64,000 bases of DNA, from NCBI GenBank assembly GCA_012270865.1, contig JAAXHL010000113.1:39809-103808 (forward strand), given 5' to 3'. Position numbers and translations under genes: made by a program. Of this stretch, positions 8,532 through 17,088 are shown one piece after another (positions within the stretch are counted from its first letter, which is position 1; each line of letters begins with the position of its first letter). This DNA is from Candidatus Poribacteria bacterium (lineage in GTDB: Bacteria > Poribacteria > WGA-4E > WGA-3G). The notes beneath the pieces were generated by a model that was not told the origin of the DNA, did no database searches, and was given only the letters and a program-made list of their open reading frames with translations.

Positions 8532-9995
8532 TTAAGCTGTATAGGTTTTGAATTCCGCCAATCGACAAGATGCTTCCGACTTTGTCGCAATTTTTCCATC
8601 TAACTGTGCAGCGAATAGTTGCCAGAGTTGCGTTTTAAACGTTGGTCCAGGTTTTTCACCAAGTGCGATCAAATCTTGTCCAGTGATAAACGGTTGAACC
8701 TTGCGAAGAACAAGAAAGTAGTTTTTTATTTTTTCTCGCTGCCATTCCGCGACTGTTGTCCCTTCAGATGCCAAGACCAACGCCTCAGTCGGGGACGGTT
8801 TGAACAATTGATAAATTTCGCTCGGTTTTACTGAGTGTTTTAATAAAGCAAGTGTCTCTTTTAACTGTTTGTAAGCAGTAAGCGGAGTCTCTACTCGAAA
8901 GAGACTCCTTTCTCCACACACGTAAGTTATTCCGCTACTTGTTGAAACATCTGCATCGACGATACACCATTTTCCGTTGTGATGTTCAATTACGGCATTT
9001 TGGGACAGCGGATATCCGAGTTTCTCAAAGGCAGCATGCGTTACTTTTTCAAGCGAAACCTGCTGATTCTCCGCTTGTGCCGGACTTACCAACCTCTGGA
9101 GTTGATGTTTCAATGTAAGCCTGAAACTGAGTGCTTCAATTTGATATATCGGCATCTCCGTACCGAAGAGTGCCATCCAAAGGACGAGTTGAGGCTCGAA
9201 TTCTTCATCAGCGAGATGCTCAGATGCCCAAGCGGTTGCGCGTTGTGCGGCTCGGAAATCGGACGCAAAGTTTGATGAAATTTGCCACCCGGTACAAATA
9301 GTTTCCCATACACCGACTTTTGTGAGTCGGTCTACAATCTCCGGCGCATTTTTTTCAAGGAGTACTCTATCAATCTCGTTCCGTATCCGTTCACCGGTCA
9401 GTTGTGCCAGCACTGGGAGTGCCTCTCGGATAAGCGTCTCATCATTCTCAGCGATTTGGAAACCGTAGCGTCCAGCATACCGATACGCACGGAAGATACG
9501 CGTCGGGTCGTCAATAAAACTCCGATTGTGAAGCACCCGAACGGTACCCGATTCAAGATCCGCCAATCCACCAGTCTCATCAACGATAGTGCCGAAAGCC
9601 GTTGGGTCTAAACGCATCGCGAGTGCGTTGATGGAAAAATCCCGTCGACGTAAGTCGTCAGTGATGCTTCCGCTTTGCACTATAGGTAACGTCCCTGAAC
9701 CTTGATAAGTTTCACGACGCGCGGTGACGAAATCCACTTTAGGTAGGTCGGTATTCTGAGGTGTGACAGTTGCCGTGCCAAATTGTGCATGCGCCTCAAG
9801 TGTCCCGCTCCAACGGTCACACATTGCTTGTGCCACTCGGATTGCGTCCCCTTCTACAACGATGTCAATATCGGGACTCGGTCGCTTGAGGAGAAGGTCT
9901 CGGACGAACCCACCGACAAGATAAGCATTTTTTCCTTCAACTTCACCGATTTCGCATAATAGGTTTAAGATCGGTTCGGGTATATTGGGTATCAT
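8532..9995 (-). CDS. cca: CCA-adding enzyme / poly(A) polymerase family tRNA nucleotidyltransferase
   Basis: The 487-aa class II nucleotidyltransferase probably completes or repairs the 3' CCA end of tRNA. The N-terminal domain has AYLVGGFVRDLLL (GGFVRD 28-33), the metal-binding DID at 42-44 and RRRDFSINALAM around residue 117. The neck motif is VLHNRSFIDDPTRIFRAYRY. The long C-terminal body is diverged, and no HD or CBS domain is obvious. I cannot decide from sequence whether it adds C, A or both. It is the first gene of the minus-strand housekeeping run. The start ATG has a weak ribosome-binding site. Confidence 0.92.
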   Translation of the reverse strand: MIPNIPEPILNLLCEIGEVEGKNAYLVGGFVRDLLLKRPSPDIDIVVEGDAIRVAQAMCDRWSGTLEAHAQFGTATVTPQNTDLPKVDFVTARRETYQGSGTLPIVQSGSITDDLRRRDFSINALAMRLDPTAFGTIVDETGGLADLESGTVRVLHNRSFIDDPTRIFRAYRYAGRYGFQIAENDETLIREALPVLAQLTGERIRNEIDRVLLEKNAPEIVDRLTKVGVWETICTGWQISSNFASDFRAAQRATAWASEHLADEEFEPQLVLWMALFGTEMPIYQIEALSFRLTLKHQLQRLVSPAQAENQQVSLEKVTHAAFEKLGYPLSQNAVIEHHNGKWCIVDADVSTSSGITYVCGERSLFRVETPLTAYKQLKETLALLKHSVKPSEIYQLFKPSPTEALVLASEGTTVAEWQREKIKNYFLVLRKVQPFITGQDLIALGEKPGPTFKTQLWQLFAAQLDGKIATKSEASCRLAEFKTYTA

Positions 9996-10064
9996 TTTTC
10001 TGATGTCGAACGAGGTTGCAGAACCGCATCCTATCTGAAGGAGAGGTGCATTTTTAAAATACTT

Positions 10065-10163
10065 ATACCATTTCCAAATGATGCTATTGCATTACCGGTT
10101 TTCATGAAATATATGGCGATGCGGAACAAACTAACAGTTTATTCTACAAAAGAGAAATCGTAT
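10065..10163. repeat. ATACCATT-ended small intergenic element, copy 2
   Basis: Diverged copy of the element at 4592-4705: same block order, ending in AATCGTAT instead of AATGGTAT. Its last base is the first base of the cyclase stop codon on the minus strand, so the element abuts the 3' end of that gene exactly. Confidence 0.6.
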
Positions 10164-10843
10164 TACACGAAGGCGAACACACGTGTCGGCGCGCCGGAAC
10201 TTCGTGCCAATTTTAGTGGAGCAATCACTACGTAGAAATACGTCGGTAATTGACTCAAATTACAGAGGTCTTCGACGTGCGGGACACCGGCTCCGAGAAA
10301 GACGAGATGGGCAGGCGGTAAGCCGTCGTGCAACGGTGGGTGTCCTGCAACCGAGTCGATGCTACACGCATCAGTGCCGATGACTTTTATGCCTTTTTCG
10401 ACGAGCAGTTCCGCGGCATCCTCACTGAAACCGATCCACTCTCGGTTGAAGTTATCTTGGTAGACGAATCTATCCATCCCTGTCCGCATAAAAACGATAC
10501 TATCTTTTGGAATCTCACCGTTTTCGGCGATCCACGCCTTAATATCTTCGGCGGTCACAGCATCGTTCGGTTTCTTGATTGCCGAAAAGTCCATTAGGAT
10601 CGCGTGTCCTGTCAGTTTCTCTTTTGGAATCTCGGCAATAGTTGCGCCGCCGGGGTACATTAAACAGGGCGCATCCATGTGCGTAGAGTAGTGCCCAGAC
10701 GTGTCAATGCGGCTTTCAAAGTAGCCATCTTTTTCCAACGTCGCTTGGTCATAAATTTTAGCAGGATCAATCGGTAATTCACACGGACTCTTTTCATCGA
10801 CCACGTAAGACAGATCCAGCACATCCCGAAACTCAAGGTTCAT
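10163..10843 (-). CDS. cyclase family (kynurenine-formamidase-like) metal hydrolase
   Basis: The 226-residue enzyme belongs to the cyclase superfamily, which hydrolyses amide or ester bonds with a metal in its active site; members include kynurenine formamidase and isatin hydrolase. The metal signature is read as SGHYSTHMDAP with H51, H55 and D57. Also present are GHAILMDFS and IGTDACSIDSVAGH with a further conserved His. The substrate is not evident, and no tryptophan catabolism genes are near. A good promoter lies upstream on the minus strand (10897-10925). The Shine-Dalgarno is AAGGAG, with a long 11-nt spacing. Confidence 0.9.
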   Translation of the reverse strand: MNLEFRDVLDLSYVVDEKSPCELPIDPAKIYDQATLEKDGYFESRIDTSGHYSTHMDAPCLMYPGGATIAEIPKEKLTGHAILMDFSAIKKPNDAVTAEDIKAWIAENGEIPKDSIVFMRTGMDRFVYQDNFNREWIGFSEDAAELLVEKGIKVIGTDACSIDSVAGHPPLHDGLPPAHLVFLGAGVPHVEDLCNLSQLPTYFYVVIAPLKLARSSGAPTRVFAFV

Positions 10844-10896
10844 TTTGTTGTGTTCTCCTTCCTACAACATGTCGCCTTTACCAGGCTCTGTTATGT

Positions 10897-10925
10897 AGTA
10901 TAACACACCCGCTTGAAATATTCAA
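10897..10925 (-). promoter_or_regulatory. sigma-70-type promoter for the cyclase gene
   Basis: On the minus strand there is a -35 TTGAAT (10920-10925), a 17-bp spacer and a -10 TATACT (10897-10902). It lies about 54 nt upstream of the cyclase ATG. Confidence 0.65.
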
Positions 10926-11006
10926 GAAAATCATATCTTGGGTCCTCCAGAAAAGTGCATCCGTTTTGATGTATAAATGAAAACTATTTCGTCCAGAAGG
11001 GAGACT

Positions 11007-11882
11007 ATGCGCCATAAGATCATTTACAGACATTGGCAGCCTGGTGATGATGATGCAGTTTTAGAGTTGTTGTTACCTGCTGAGCAAGTTGATGAGAACA
11101 TCTATAGAAATAAGGACATTGAAGCGGAAGGGATACGTTTAGCACTTGTCGATGAAAGAGTCGTAGGTCATGTGTGGGGTGAACCCTGTTCATTTTTCAT
11201 TGAAGACAAGTGCCAGAGGTTTGTAAGTGTAGGTGCTGTCTTTGTTGCACAAGATATGCGTCGCCAAGGGGTTGCAACCCGATTAATGCAGGAGCTGCAT
11301 GTCCATTTTCAGACAAAGGGTTATCGTGGCAGCATTCTTGATGTTGATGAAGAAGCCGCTATTCGATTGTATCAGAAAGTTGGTTATCAGCAATTTACAC
11401 AAGATTTACAAACGCAACTTCTACCAAATCAGAGTCCCACGCAACTCGAATGGGCGGAAGTGAATCTAAGCGATTTAAGGGCTTTACCTCAGTTGGATGA
11501 GGTGTGGGCAAAACAGAATTTTCCTGTTAGCTGCGATCGACAAAGTATAAAAGTGAATCAGTATACTATGGGTGGGTACCGCGTTTTGCGTCAGGGTCAA
11601 AACATTGTCGGTTATGCAAGATGGGATGAACCCTCAGAATATTATCGACATGGATTAATCCGTGACCCTATTGCACCGGATGTGGATCCGATGGAAGTTA
11701 TTGCATCAGTCCAATCGGCAATACCGGCAACCCGCACTTGGCAAACAGCGGAAGGCGGAAAGTATGAGGCACCACTTCGGTCATACGGTTATACATTTGA
11801 ACCCACAGGAACAGTTATAATGCTTTCATCCTTCGGTCAGGAAATCGATTTGACGGGATACCACCGGACCGCTTGGTGGTGA
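11007..11882 (+). CDS. two-domain GNAT family N-acetyltransferase, paralogue 1
   Basis: The 291-aa protein has an N-terminal GNAT domain that binds acetyl-CoA through DMRRQGVATRLMQEL (residues about 83-97) and a C-terminal half that resembles a degenerate second GNAT fold (VLRQGQNIVGYARWDEP). I chose the ATG at 11007 because AGAAGGGAG precedes it at the right distance. The downstream paralogue also begins at the equivalent residue (MR-x-x-I-x-YRHWQPGDDDA). The acceptor substrate is unknown. With the next gene it forms a tandem duplication 35 nt apart, probably one transcript. Confidence 0.85.
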   Translation: MRHKIIYRHWQPGDDDAVLELLLPAEQVDENIYRNKDIEAEGIRLALVDERVVGHVWGEPCSFFIEDKCQRFVSVGAVFVAQDMRRQGVATRLMQELHVHFQTKGYRGSILDVDEEAAIRLYQKVGYQQFTQDLQTQLLPNQSPTQLEWAEVNLSDLRALPQLDEVWAKQNFPVSCDRQSIKVNQYTMGGYRVLRQGQNIVGYARWDEPSEYYRHGLIRDPIAPDVDPMEVIASVQSAIPATRTWQTAEGGKYEAPLRSYGYTFEPTGTVIMLSSFGQEIDLTGYHRTAWW

Positions 11883-11917
11883 AATTGATAGGAAGTTAAA
11901 AAATTAGAGGAGACATA

Positions 11918-12811
11918 ATGCGTAACACGATTACTTACAGACACTGGCAGCCCGGTGATGATGACGCAATTTTGGAGTTGTTGTCAGCAGGGCCCTTCAA
12001 TATCAGTAGAGATTACTATCAAAAGAAGTTTAATGACAGATATCTCGAACCAGAAGGTGTTCGTTTGGCACTCGTCAACGAAAGAGTTGTTGGACATGTA
12101 TTCGGTTCAGAAACTTATATGTTTCTTGAGGGCGAACCCCAAGATTTTGGGATGGTAACAGTTATGTATGTTGCCCCTGACATGCGCCGCCGAGGTATCG
12201 CAACCCGATTGATGCAAGAACTGAATCCATATCTTCAGAGAAAAGGCTATCGAGGATGTATTCTTGATACAGATACAAGAGAAGCGTATCAATTATATCG
12301 GAAGGTCGGATGTCAAGAGGTTACCAGGGAGTTACGTACACAACTCTCGCCACGTTCCGATGTCTCTGAACTCAAATGGATGGAGGTGAATCCTGAAGAT
12401 TTTGATGTTCTACATGAGATTAAAAAGAGATGGGCAGACCAAAATTTTCCTGTGTATTGGAATCCTGAATACCCAGAGGTCCATCAATTCAATATGAAGC
12501 AGTATCGGGTCTTGCGTCGCCACGAAAGCATTGTCGGTTATGCGAAATGGGACGAACCCTCAAAATACCATCCGGAAGGCTTGGCTCGGGACCCGATGGT
12601 ACCAGATGAAGACCCGATGGCAGTTATTGCATCAGTGCAAGCAGCGATTTCGACACCACGCGCGTGGAAAACAGCCGACGGAAGTCGATATGAAAATCCG
12701 CTCCGTTCCCTCGGATGCACACTCCAATCAACAGAGAAGGTGGAGATGCTATTGTCTTTTGGTCCTGAAATTGATTGGCGTGGACTTGCGCGGACACGAC
12801 CTTTTTGGTAA
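11918..12811 (+). CDS. two-domain GNAT family N-acetyltransferase, paralogue 2
   Basis: The 297-residue paralogue of the preceding gene shares YRHWQPGDDDA at the N-terminus, the acetyl-CoA loop APDMRRRGIATRLMQEL (about 86-102, RRRGIA core) and the C-terminal VLRRHESIVGYAKWDEP. Divergence between the two copies is spread along the whole length, so the duplication is not recent. The Shine-Dalgarno is AGAGGAGA. Substrates are unknown. GNAT proteins of this layout act on small molecules, antibiotics or proteins, and nothing local discriminates between these. Confidence 0.85.
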   Translation: MRNTITYRHWQPGDDDAILELLSAGPFNISRDYYQKKFNDRYLEPEGVRLALVNERVVGHVFGSETYMFLEGEPQDFGMVTVMYVAPDMRRRGIATRLMQELNPYLQRKGYRGCILDTDTREAYQLYRKVGCQEVTRELRTQLSPRSDVSELKWMEVNPEDFDVLHEIKKRWADQNFPVYWNPEYPEVHQFNMKQYRVLRRHESIVGYAKWDEPSKYHPEGLARDPMVPDEDPMAVIASVQAAISTPRAWKTADGSRYENPLRSLGCTLQSTEKVEMLLSFGPEIDWRGLARTRPFW

Positions 12812-12830
12812 CGCCTTACTGATAAAAACC

Positions 12831-12954
12831 TGAATTTACCAAAAAATTGGGATTAGGCATCTTTAAAAGTAATTGGGCGGGGTTACAAACCCCGCCTGCA
12901 GTAGAGGACCTGAATTTACCAAAAGTCTGCGGTTAGGCATTTTTAAAGTAATCC
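12831..12954. repeat. imperfect direct repeat flanking a GC-rich hairpin
   Basis: A block starting CCTGAATTTACCAAAA and ending GGCAT-TTTAAA-GTAAT occurs at 12831-12873 and again at 12910-12954. The hairpin repeat (12876-12900) sits between the two copies. The second copy overlaps the last codons of the inositol-monophosphatase-like gene on the minus strand, so the first copy is a duplicated piece of the 3' end of that gene. Confidence 0.75.
12876..12900 (+). repeat. GC-rich hairpin repeat (single copy)
   Basis: 9-bp stem GGCGGGGTT/AACCCCGCC with a 3-nt loop, then TGCA. It lies between convergent genes and could also act as a transcription barrier, although no T-run follows. Confidence 0.85.
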
Positions 12955-13703
12955 AGTACAGTGTCGTGCAGCACACCATTTGTTGCTATGAGCGAGTCGG
13001 TATCTTTTGTAATGGGGTGTCCGTGTATATCCGTTACTTTTCCACCGGCTTCTCGGACAATAACCGTGATAGCGGCGATATCCCAAACGCTAATCGCCGC
13101 TTCAACGACGACATCGGCTCTTGCAGAAGCCACGAGGTGATACATGTAGAAATCGCCAAATCCTCTGGAGCGCGCAACGTCGTTGATAAGGTTGTAGACA
13201 CCCGGAAAGGTGCCTCTCTCTGTGAACCATCTCAGCCCACCGTGGCAGATCATTGCCTTTTCGGGTTGTGCGACACTGGAAACGGCTATCGGTCTGCCGT
13301 TGAGAAAAGCACCCCTTCCCGCCTCTGCATAAAGGAGTTCATCCAAAAGCGGTGCATTGGAGACACCGAGAATCAGGTCATCATCTTTCATTAACGCAAT
13401 CTGTGTGCCGAAGATCGGGATTTTACGAATGTAGTTTTTAGTGGCATCAATCGGATCGATAATCCAGACGTAAGGTGAATCCCCTTCTTCTATTCCGTAT
13501 TCCTCCCCTAAAAACCCGTGATCTGGAAATGCCGCTTTGATAGTTTCACGAATAACTTTTTCCGCACCCCTATCAGCAAGTGTGACCGGCGTTTCATCGT
13601 CCTTCAGTTCGACGTTCATGGTATCATCAGCATAGTAAGCAGTGATAATTTCTTCAGCGTTTTTGGCTGCTTCCAACGCAACCTCCAAAAATTGACTCGG
13701 CAT
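12933..13703 (-). CDS. inositol monophosphatase family protein (HisN-like phosphatase)
   Basis: The 256-residue magnesium-dependent sugar/histidinol phosphatase shows the metal-binding signatures FLGEEYG (E67, E68), WIIDPIDATKNY (D83, D86) and SVWDIAA. The usual DPIDGT is DPIDAT here. HisN-type histidinol phosphatase and myo-inositol-1-phosphatase cannot be separated by sequence. I place the start at 13703 because AAAGGAG lies 6 nt upstream. An eight-codon in-frame extension upstream is read entirely from the terminal repeat of the mobile element at 13716-13803 and the Shine-Dalgarno itself, so it is an artefact. Confidence 0.88.
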   Translation of the reverse strand: MPSQFLEVALEAAKNAEEIITAYYADDTMNVELKDDETPVTLADRGAEKVIRETIKAAFPDHGFLGEEYGIEEGDSPYVWIIDPIDATKNYIRKIPIFGTQIALMKDDDLILGVSNAPLLDELLYAEAGRGAFLNGRPIAVSSVAQPEKAMICHGGLRWFTERGTFPGVYNLINDVARSRGFGDFYMYHLVASARADVVVEAAISVWDIAAITVIVREAGGKVTDIHGHPITKDTDSLIATNGVLHDTVLDYFKNA

Positions 13704-13715
13704 AGAATCTCCTTT

Positions 13716-13803
13716 GGACTTACGCATTTTTTCATGAAATTCTACATAGCACGTGCGTCAGGCGGGGTTACAAACCCCGCCTGCATGGGGGCTGCGTAAG
13801 TCC
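13716..13803. mobile_element. GGACTTACGCA-TIR element A (MITE-like), hairpin inside
   Basis: The 88-bp element is bounded by perfect 11-bp inverted repeats GGACTTACGCA / TGCGTAAGTCC, with TA on the right flank. It contains one full GC-rich hairpin copy (13761-13785). It has no coding capacity. It sits in the gap between the DCC-LMF gene and the phosphatase gene. One terminus lies a few bases from the phosphatase Shine-Dalgarno, so it forms that gene's 5' leader. Confidence 0.85.
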
Positions 13804-13827
13804 TAATCTTCTATTAGGTTCGTAAAG

Positions 13828-15636
13828 TTAACGGAGTGAGATTGCTGGACAGTAAATCCCCTTCCGTTCACGGGACCACCATGTTCCTTCAGAACGTTTG
13901 GTTTCAGTGTCGGTAAAATGATAGTCGTAAAGCGTGGCGCGGACGTAGCGTGGCGGTGTGTCCGGAAACGGGTTCTCCGCAAGCAGCTGTAAAACTTCGG
14001 GTCTGTTTTGTAAAAGTGCCACCATAAAGTTCGGAAACCAATACGTGTTTCGGTAATTGCCTTGGAGAGCGGCGAACCACATCTGCCAATCCAGTCGCGG
14101 TTGATGCGGGGCAACCCATTTCGGTGCGGTTGTGAGTTTCCCAGGTTTCCAGCGAAATTCGTAGGGTTCCCACGTTATTTGGTCGTTGCTACCCTCAACA
14201 ATGATTTCGGGACGTGACTCCGTCATATCGGCAAAGAGTCCGTAGGTGTTCACACTCCGAAAGGGTCTAATCCAAGCGAGGTCGGGTAACTTTGCCTCTC
14301 TAAAGAGTTGCCCACCGAATCGGATGCTGCTCAGGACGAAGATGAACATCGCCACTACCACGACACAGACACGCCAGTATTGATGCGGCGACTGTCCACT
14401 GGATTGAAAATTCGGCATGAGCCGTTTCGATAACAGACCTTTCCAAGTCGCATCGTCAATCAGAAGGAGGCATAGGACAATCGTCAGTAGGTTGAAAAAG
14501 CAGTAGTTTCCTGTGAGAATGATGAGGATTTGTAACCCGATCAATCCGATACATCCGGCAGCTCGTAAACGGCGCGGCGCGAAAATTAGAAACGGGACGA
14601 CCAATTCAACGGCGAACATACCGATAACTGAGATTTTCTGAAACCATTCAGGGAGTTGGTGAACGTACCACCCGATCCATGTCGGTAACGGTTGCGTCTC
14701 ATAATGGAAATTAAGTGCGGTCAAGTCACGCCACACCGCGTCGCTTGCAATTTTGACGAACCCCGAAGCGAACATCAATCGAAACAGCAGCCATCTTAAA
14801 AGCCATAAAAACGCAGTGGAGAGTTGGGACGCGCGTGAAAGTGTATCACGGATTCGCAACGGTGCGAAAAAGATCGCCAAGAATCCTGCCTCTAAGAGCA
14901 GGACATCCCATTGGAAACTCAGAAACGCCTGACCTGCGGACACAAGCGACAGATAGAACATCCATAAACCGACTAAAGTAAAAGTCGGAAAGAAACCGGC
15001 GATTAAAACAAGAGATAGTATAACACCACCGGCGCATAAGAGATGGAGGCTGGTATCTGACGGATTCAGCCAGAGCAGCGTCGGAACAGCGTGGTAACCA
15101 GACGTGCCGATTTGTTGATGAACTGCTGTCAAGAATTGATCTATTGGTAAAATGCCGTTGCTACCGATGAGTCCGTGTATCTGAACCCATAATGATAGAA
15201 AAGCGATGAGATAGATACACCCGAGTGCGCGTAGAAACAGCCAACGTGAGAAGTGAAACGCTGTTCGCTCGGTGTGTGTCCCCCAAAACCAACGCGTCAA
15301 TAGAGAAAAAAACGGACGATTCTGTGCGACCAGACGATAGACACCTTCCGAGACACGCGCGAATCCGGGTAGACGGTTATAGCACCAGAGAAGCAACCCG
15401 TTATCCAAGGCACGAAAAACAGCCTCGGCACCACTGAAAACTGTTCCGTTTTCCAAAATTAACTGCACCGAACTTTCATACGCAGAAAGAGGTATCTCTG
15501 GAAATTGTGCAGCCACTTCTTCGGACGGCGCGTAGTCGATACTGTCGCCTGTGATATGTTGCCACTGCGCAACCCAGTACCGACAAAAATCGCAGTCATT
15601 ATCATAGACGAGGAGCGGTTTGCTGTGTGAGTGCAT
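13828..15636 (-). CDS. DCC-domain / lipase maturation factor-like fusion membrane protein
   Basis: The 602-aa protein joins two families. Residues 1-120 are a DCC (DUF393) thioredoxin-like domain with YDNDCDFC (CxxC at C15 and C18), predicted to handle thiols. From about residue 130 comes an LMF1-like polytopic region with at least eight hydrophobic segments and FHYETQPLPTWIGWYVHQLP, the LMF hallmark. A soluble end follows with RFRWKPG-like and RPRLDWQMWFAAL, also typical. In animals LMF1 helps fold lipases. In bacteria the role is unknown, and the fusion suggests folding or disulfide handling at the membrane. It starts 58 nt after the aminotransferase gene. Confidence 0.88.
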   Translation of the reverse strand: MHSHSKPLLVYDNDCDFCRYWVAQWQHITGDSIDYAPSEEVAAQFPEIPLSAYESSVQLILENGTVFSGAEAVFRALDNGLLLWCYNRLPGFARVSEGVYRLVAQNRPFFSLLTRWFWGTHTERTAFHFSRWLFLRALGCIYLIAFLSLWVQIHGLIGSNGILPIDQFLTAVHQQIGTSGYHAVPTLLWLNPSDTSLHLLCAGGVILSLVLIAGFFPTFTLVGLWMFYLSLVSAGQAFLSFQWDVLLLEAGFLAIFFAPLRIRDTLSRASQLSTAFLWLLRWLLFRLMFASGFVKIASDAVWRDLTALNFHYETQPLPTWIGWYVHQLPEWFQKISVIGMFAVELVVPFLIFAPRRLRAAGCIGLIGLQILIILTGNYCFFNLLTIVLCLLLIDDATWKGLLSKRLMPNFQSSGQSPHQYWRVCVVVVAMFIFVLSSIRFGGQLFREAKLPDLAWIRPFRSVNTYGLFADMTESRPEIIVEGSNDQITWEPYEFRWKPGKLTTAPKWVAPHQPRLDWQMWFAALQGNYRNTYWFPNFMVALLQNRPEVLQLLAENPFPDTPPRYVRATLYDYHFTDTETKRSEGTWWSRERKGIYCPAISLR

Positions 15637-15694
15637 CGAAATTCTTTAGGGAAGTGTCCGCAATGTTTCTAACCTTCGGAATGCGTCGTGGTAC

Positions 15695-16924
15695 TCAATT
15701 CCATGCCTTGTGAATCTTCGCGATCGCCTCGGCAATCTGATCCATATCAGCCTCCGAACCGAGGAAAAGGTTTTGGAAGAGCCATACGCTCTGTTCACAG
15801 ACAGATGCAGCGTTCGGGGAAGGCAGCGACCGGATGAGGTGCGGGTATTTCTTCGCGACGTGCGCCATTCCAGGTTCTTCGGAAAGTGGAGACCGGTAGC
15901 CGATGGAACATGGGATCCCTTCAGCAGAAAGTGCATTAACAAACTCTTGCCGTGTCTTACCACTAAAACCTTCAGGGTGATATTTCAAACAGTAGAGGTG
16001 ATACCCGTGCTTCGTCGCCCACGGTGCAAGTTGCGGTGGTGTGATGCCATCAATTGCCTCCAAAGCACCGGAGAGATAGGCAGCATTACGGTTACGGCGA
16101 TCGGTTTGTATCTCCAAGCGTTCCAAACGCACCAAAAGTATCGCCGCGAGGTATGCTGATGGACGGTAGTTCCATCCGAGACGTGGATATTCCCATCTCG
16201 CGCCACCCGGTGCACGTCCGACGTTCATGAAAGCGCAAACCCGGTCATGGATGTCTTTGTCGTTTGTTGTGACCATACCCCCTTCACCGGAAGTTAGGTT
16301 TTTCGAGGCTTGGAAGCTAAACGCGCCGACATTGCTGAGTGAACCGACCTTTTTCGTCTGATATTCTGCACCGTGTGCTTGTGCGCAATCTTCAACAATC
16401 GCGAGTTGGTGCCGTTGGGCGATCTCTTGTAATGCCCCCATATCTGCCGGGTGACCGCCGAGGTGGACAGGCAAGATCGCACGGGTTTCTGGGGTAATAG
16501 CCTCCTCAATAGCCTCAGGATCAATCGTGAATGTCTCCGGTGAAATATCGACGAATACGACAGTGCATCGCCGTTCCAATACCGCGCTCGCGGTCGCTAC
16601 AAACGTATAGTTCGGTACGATCACTTCGCCGCCGTCGCTAAATCCATCGAGATCAAGGGCACCGGCTAAAGCAGCACTTATCGAATCGGTGCCATGTGGC
16701 ATGAAAAGTGCGTAGTTTGTTCCGGTATACTCGGCATACTGTTCACCGAACCGGTTAATCATTGTGCCCCCGGAGCCTTCGTTGCCACTCAAATAGACCT
16801 CTCGGAGCAGCGGTTCGACTCTCGATTCCCACTCCTCAGATGTCGTGAGGGGCCATGCAGACCACGGTTCGCTTTCTGTATTACGGACAGGTGTTCCGCC
16901 TAAAATTGCTAATCGGTTGGACAT
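15695..16924 (-). CDS. DegT/DnrJ/EryC1/StrS family PLP aminotransferase
   Basis: The 409-residue sugar aminotransferase family member makes amino sugars or related metabolites using PLP. The lysine is K208 in FSFQASKNLTSGEGG. Other markers are MPHGTDSISAAL, VIVPNYTFVATASAV and IVEDCAQAHGA (the Asp that contacts the PLP nitrogen). The Lys is conserved, so the protein should be active rather than a regulatory homologue. No nucleotide-sugar genes are adjacent, and the substrate is unknown. AHBA-synthase-like members also share this pattern. The Shine-Dalgarno is AGGAAA. Confidence 0.92.
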   Translation of the reverse strand: MSNRLAILGGTPVRNTESEPWSAWPLTTSEEWESRVEPLLREVYLSGNEGSGGTMINRFGEQYAEYTGTNYALFMPHGTDSISAALAGALDLDGFSDGGEVIVPNYTFVATASAVLERRCTVVFVDISPETFTIDPEAIEEAITPETRAILPVHLGGHPADMGALQEIAQRHQLAIVEDCAQAHGAEYQTKKVGSLSNVGAFSFQASKNLTSGEGGMVTTNDKDIHDRVCAFMNVGRAPGGARWEYPRLGWNYRPSAYLAAILLVRLERLEIQTDRRNRNAAYLSGALEAIDGITPPQLAPWATKHGYHLYCLKYHPEGFSGKTRQEFVNALSAEGIPCSIGYRSPLSEEPGMAHVAKKYPHLIRSLPSPNAASVCEQSVWLFQNLFLGSEADMDQIAEAIAKIHKAWN

Positions 16925-17018
16925 AAGGATTTCCTATCAATAGAATGAATCGGTTTCTTGTGTTTAGCCTACCGCATCCAAAGAAAAATAGCAAGTGGAA
17001 ATTGGAAAATAGATACAT

Positions 17019-17047
17019 TTGACAATTGCGAAATAAATGGTTACAAT
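17019..17047 (+). promoter_or_regulatory. sigma-70-type promoter for the twin-Cache lipoprotein
   Basis: -35 TTGACA (17019-17024), 17-bp spacer, -10 TACAAT (17042-17047). It lies 41 nt before the TTG start and its AAGGAG ribosome-binding site. Confidence 0.8.
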
Positions 17048-17088
17048 TAAAATGTCCTAAATTCTATTGACTAAAAAGGAGTTAAAAA

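Noticed and set aside
9282..9611. 109-aa plus-strand frame within cca
   Set aside because: It is opposite the CCA-adding enzyme, with no motif; a shadow.
12933..13727. Longer start (13727) for the phosphatase
   Set aside because: The extra eight codons are read from the mobile element terminus and Shine-Dalgarno; a better start with AAAGGAG is at 13703.
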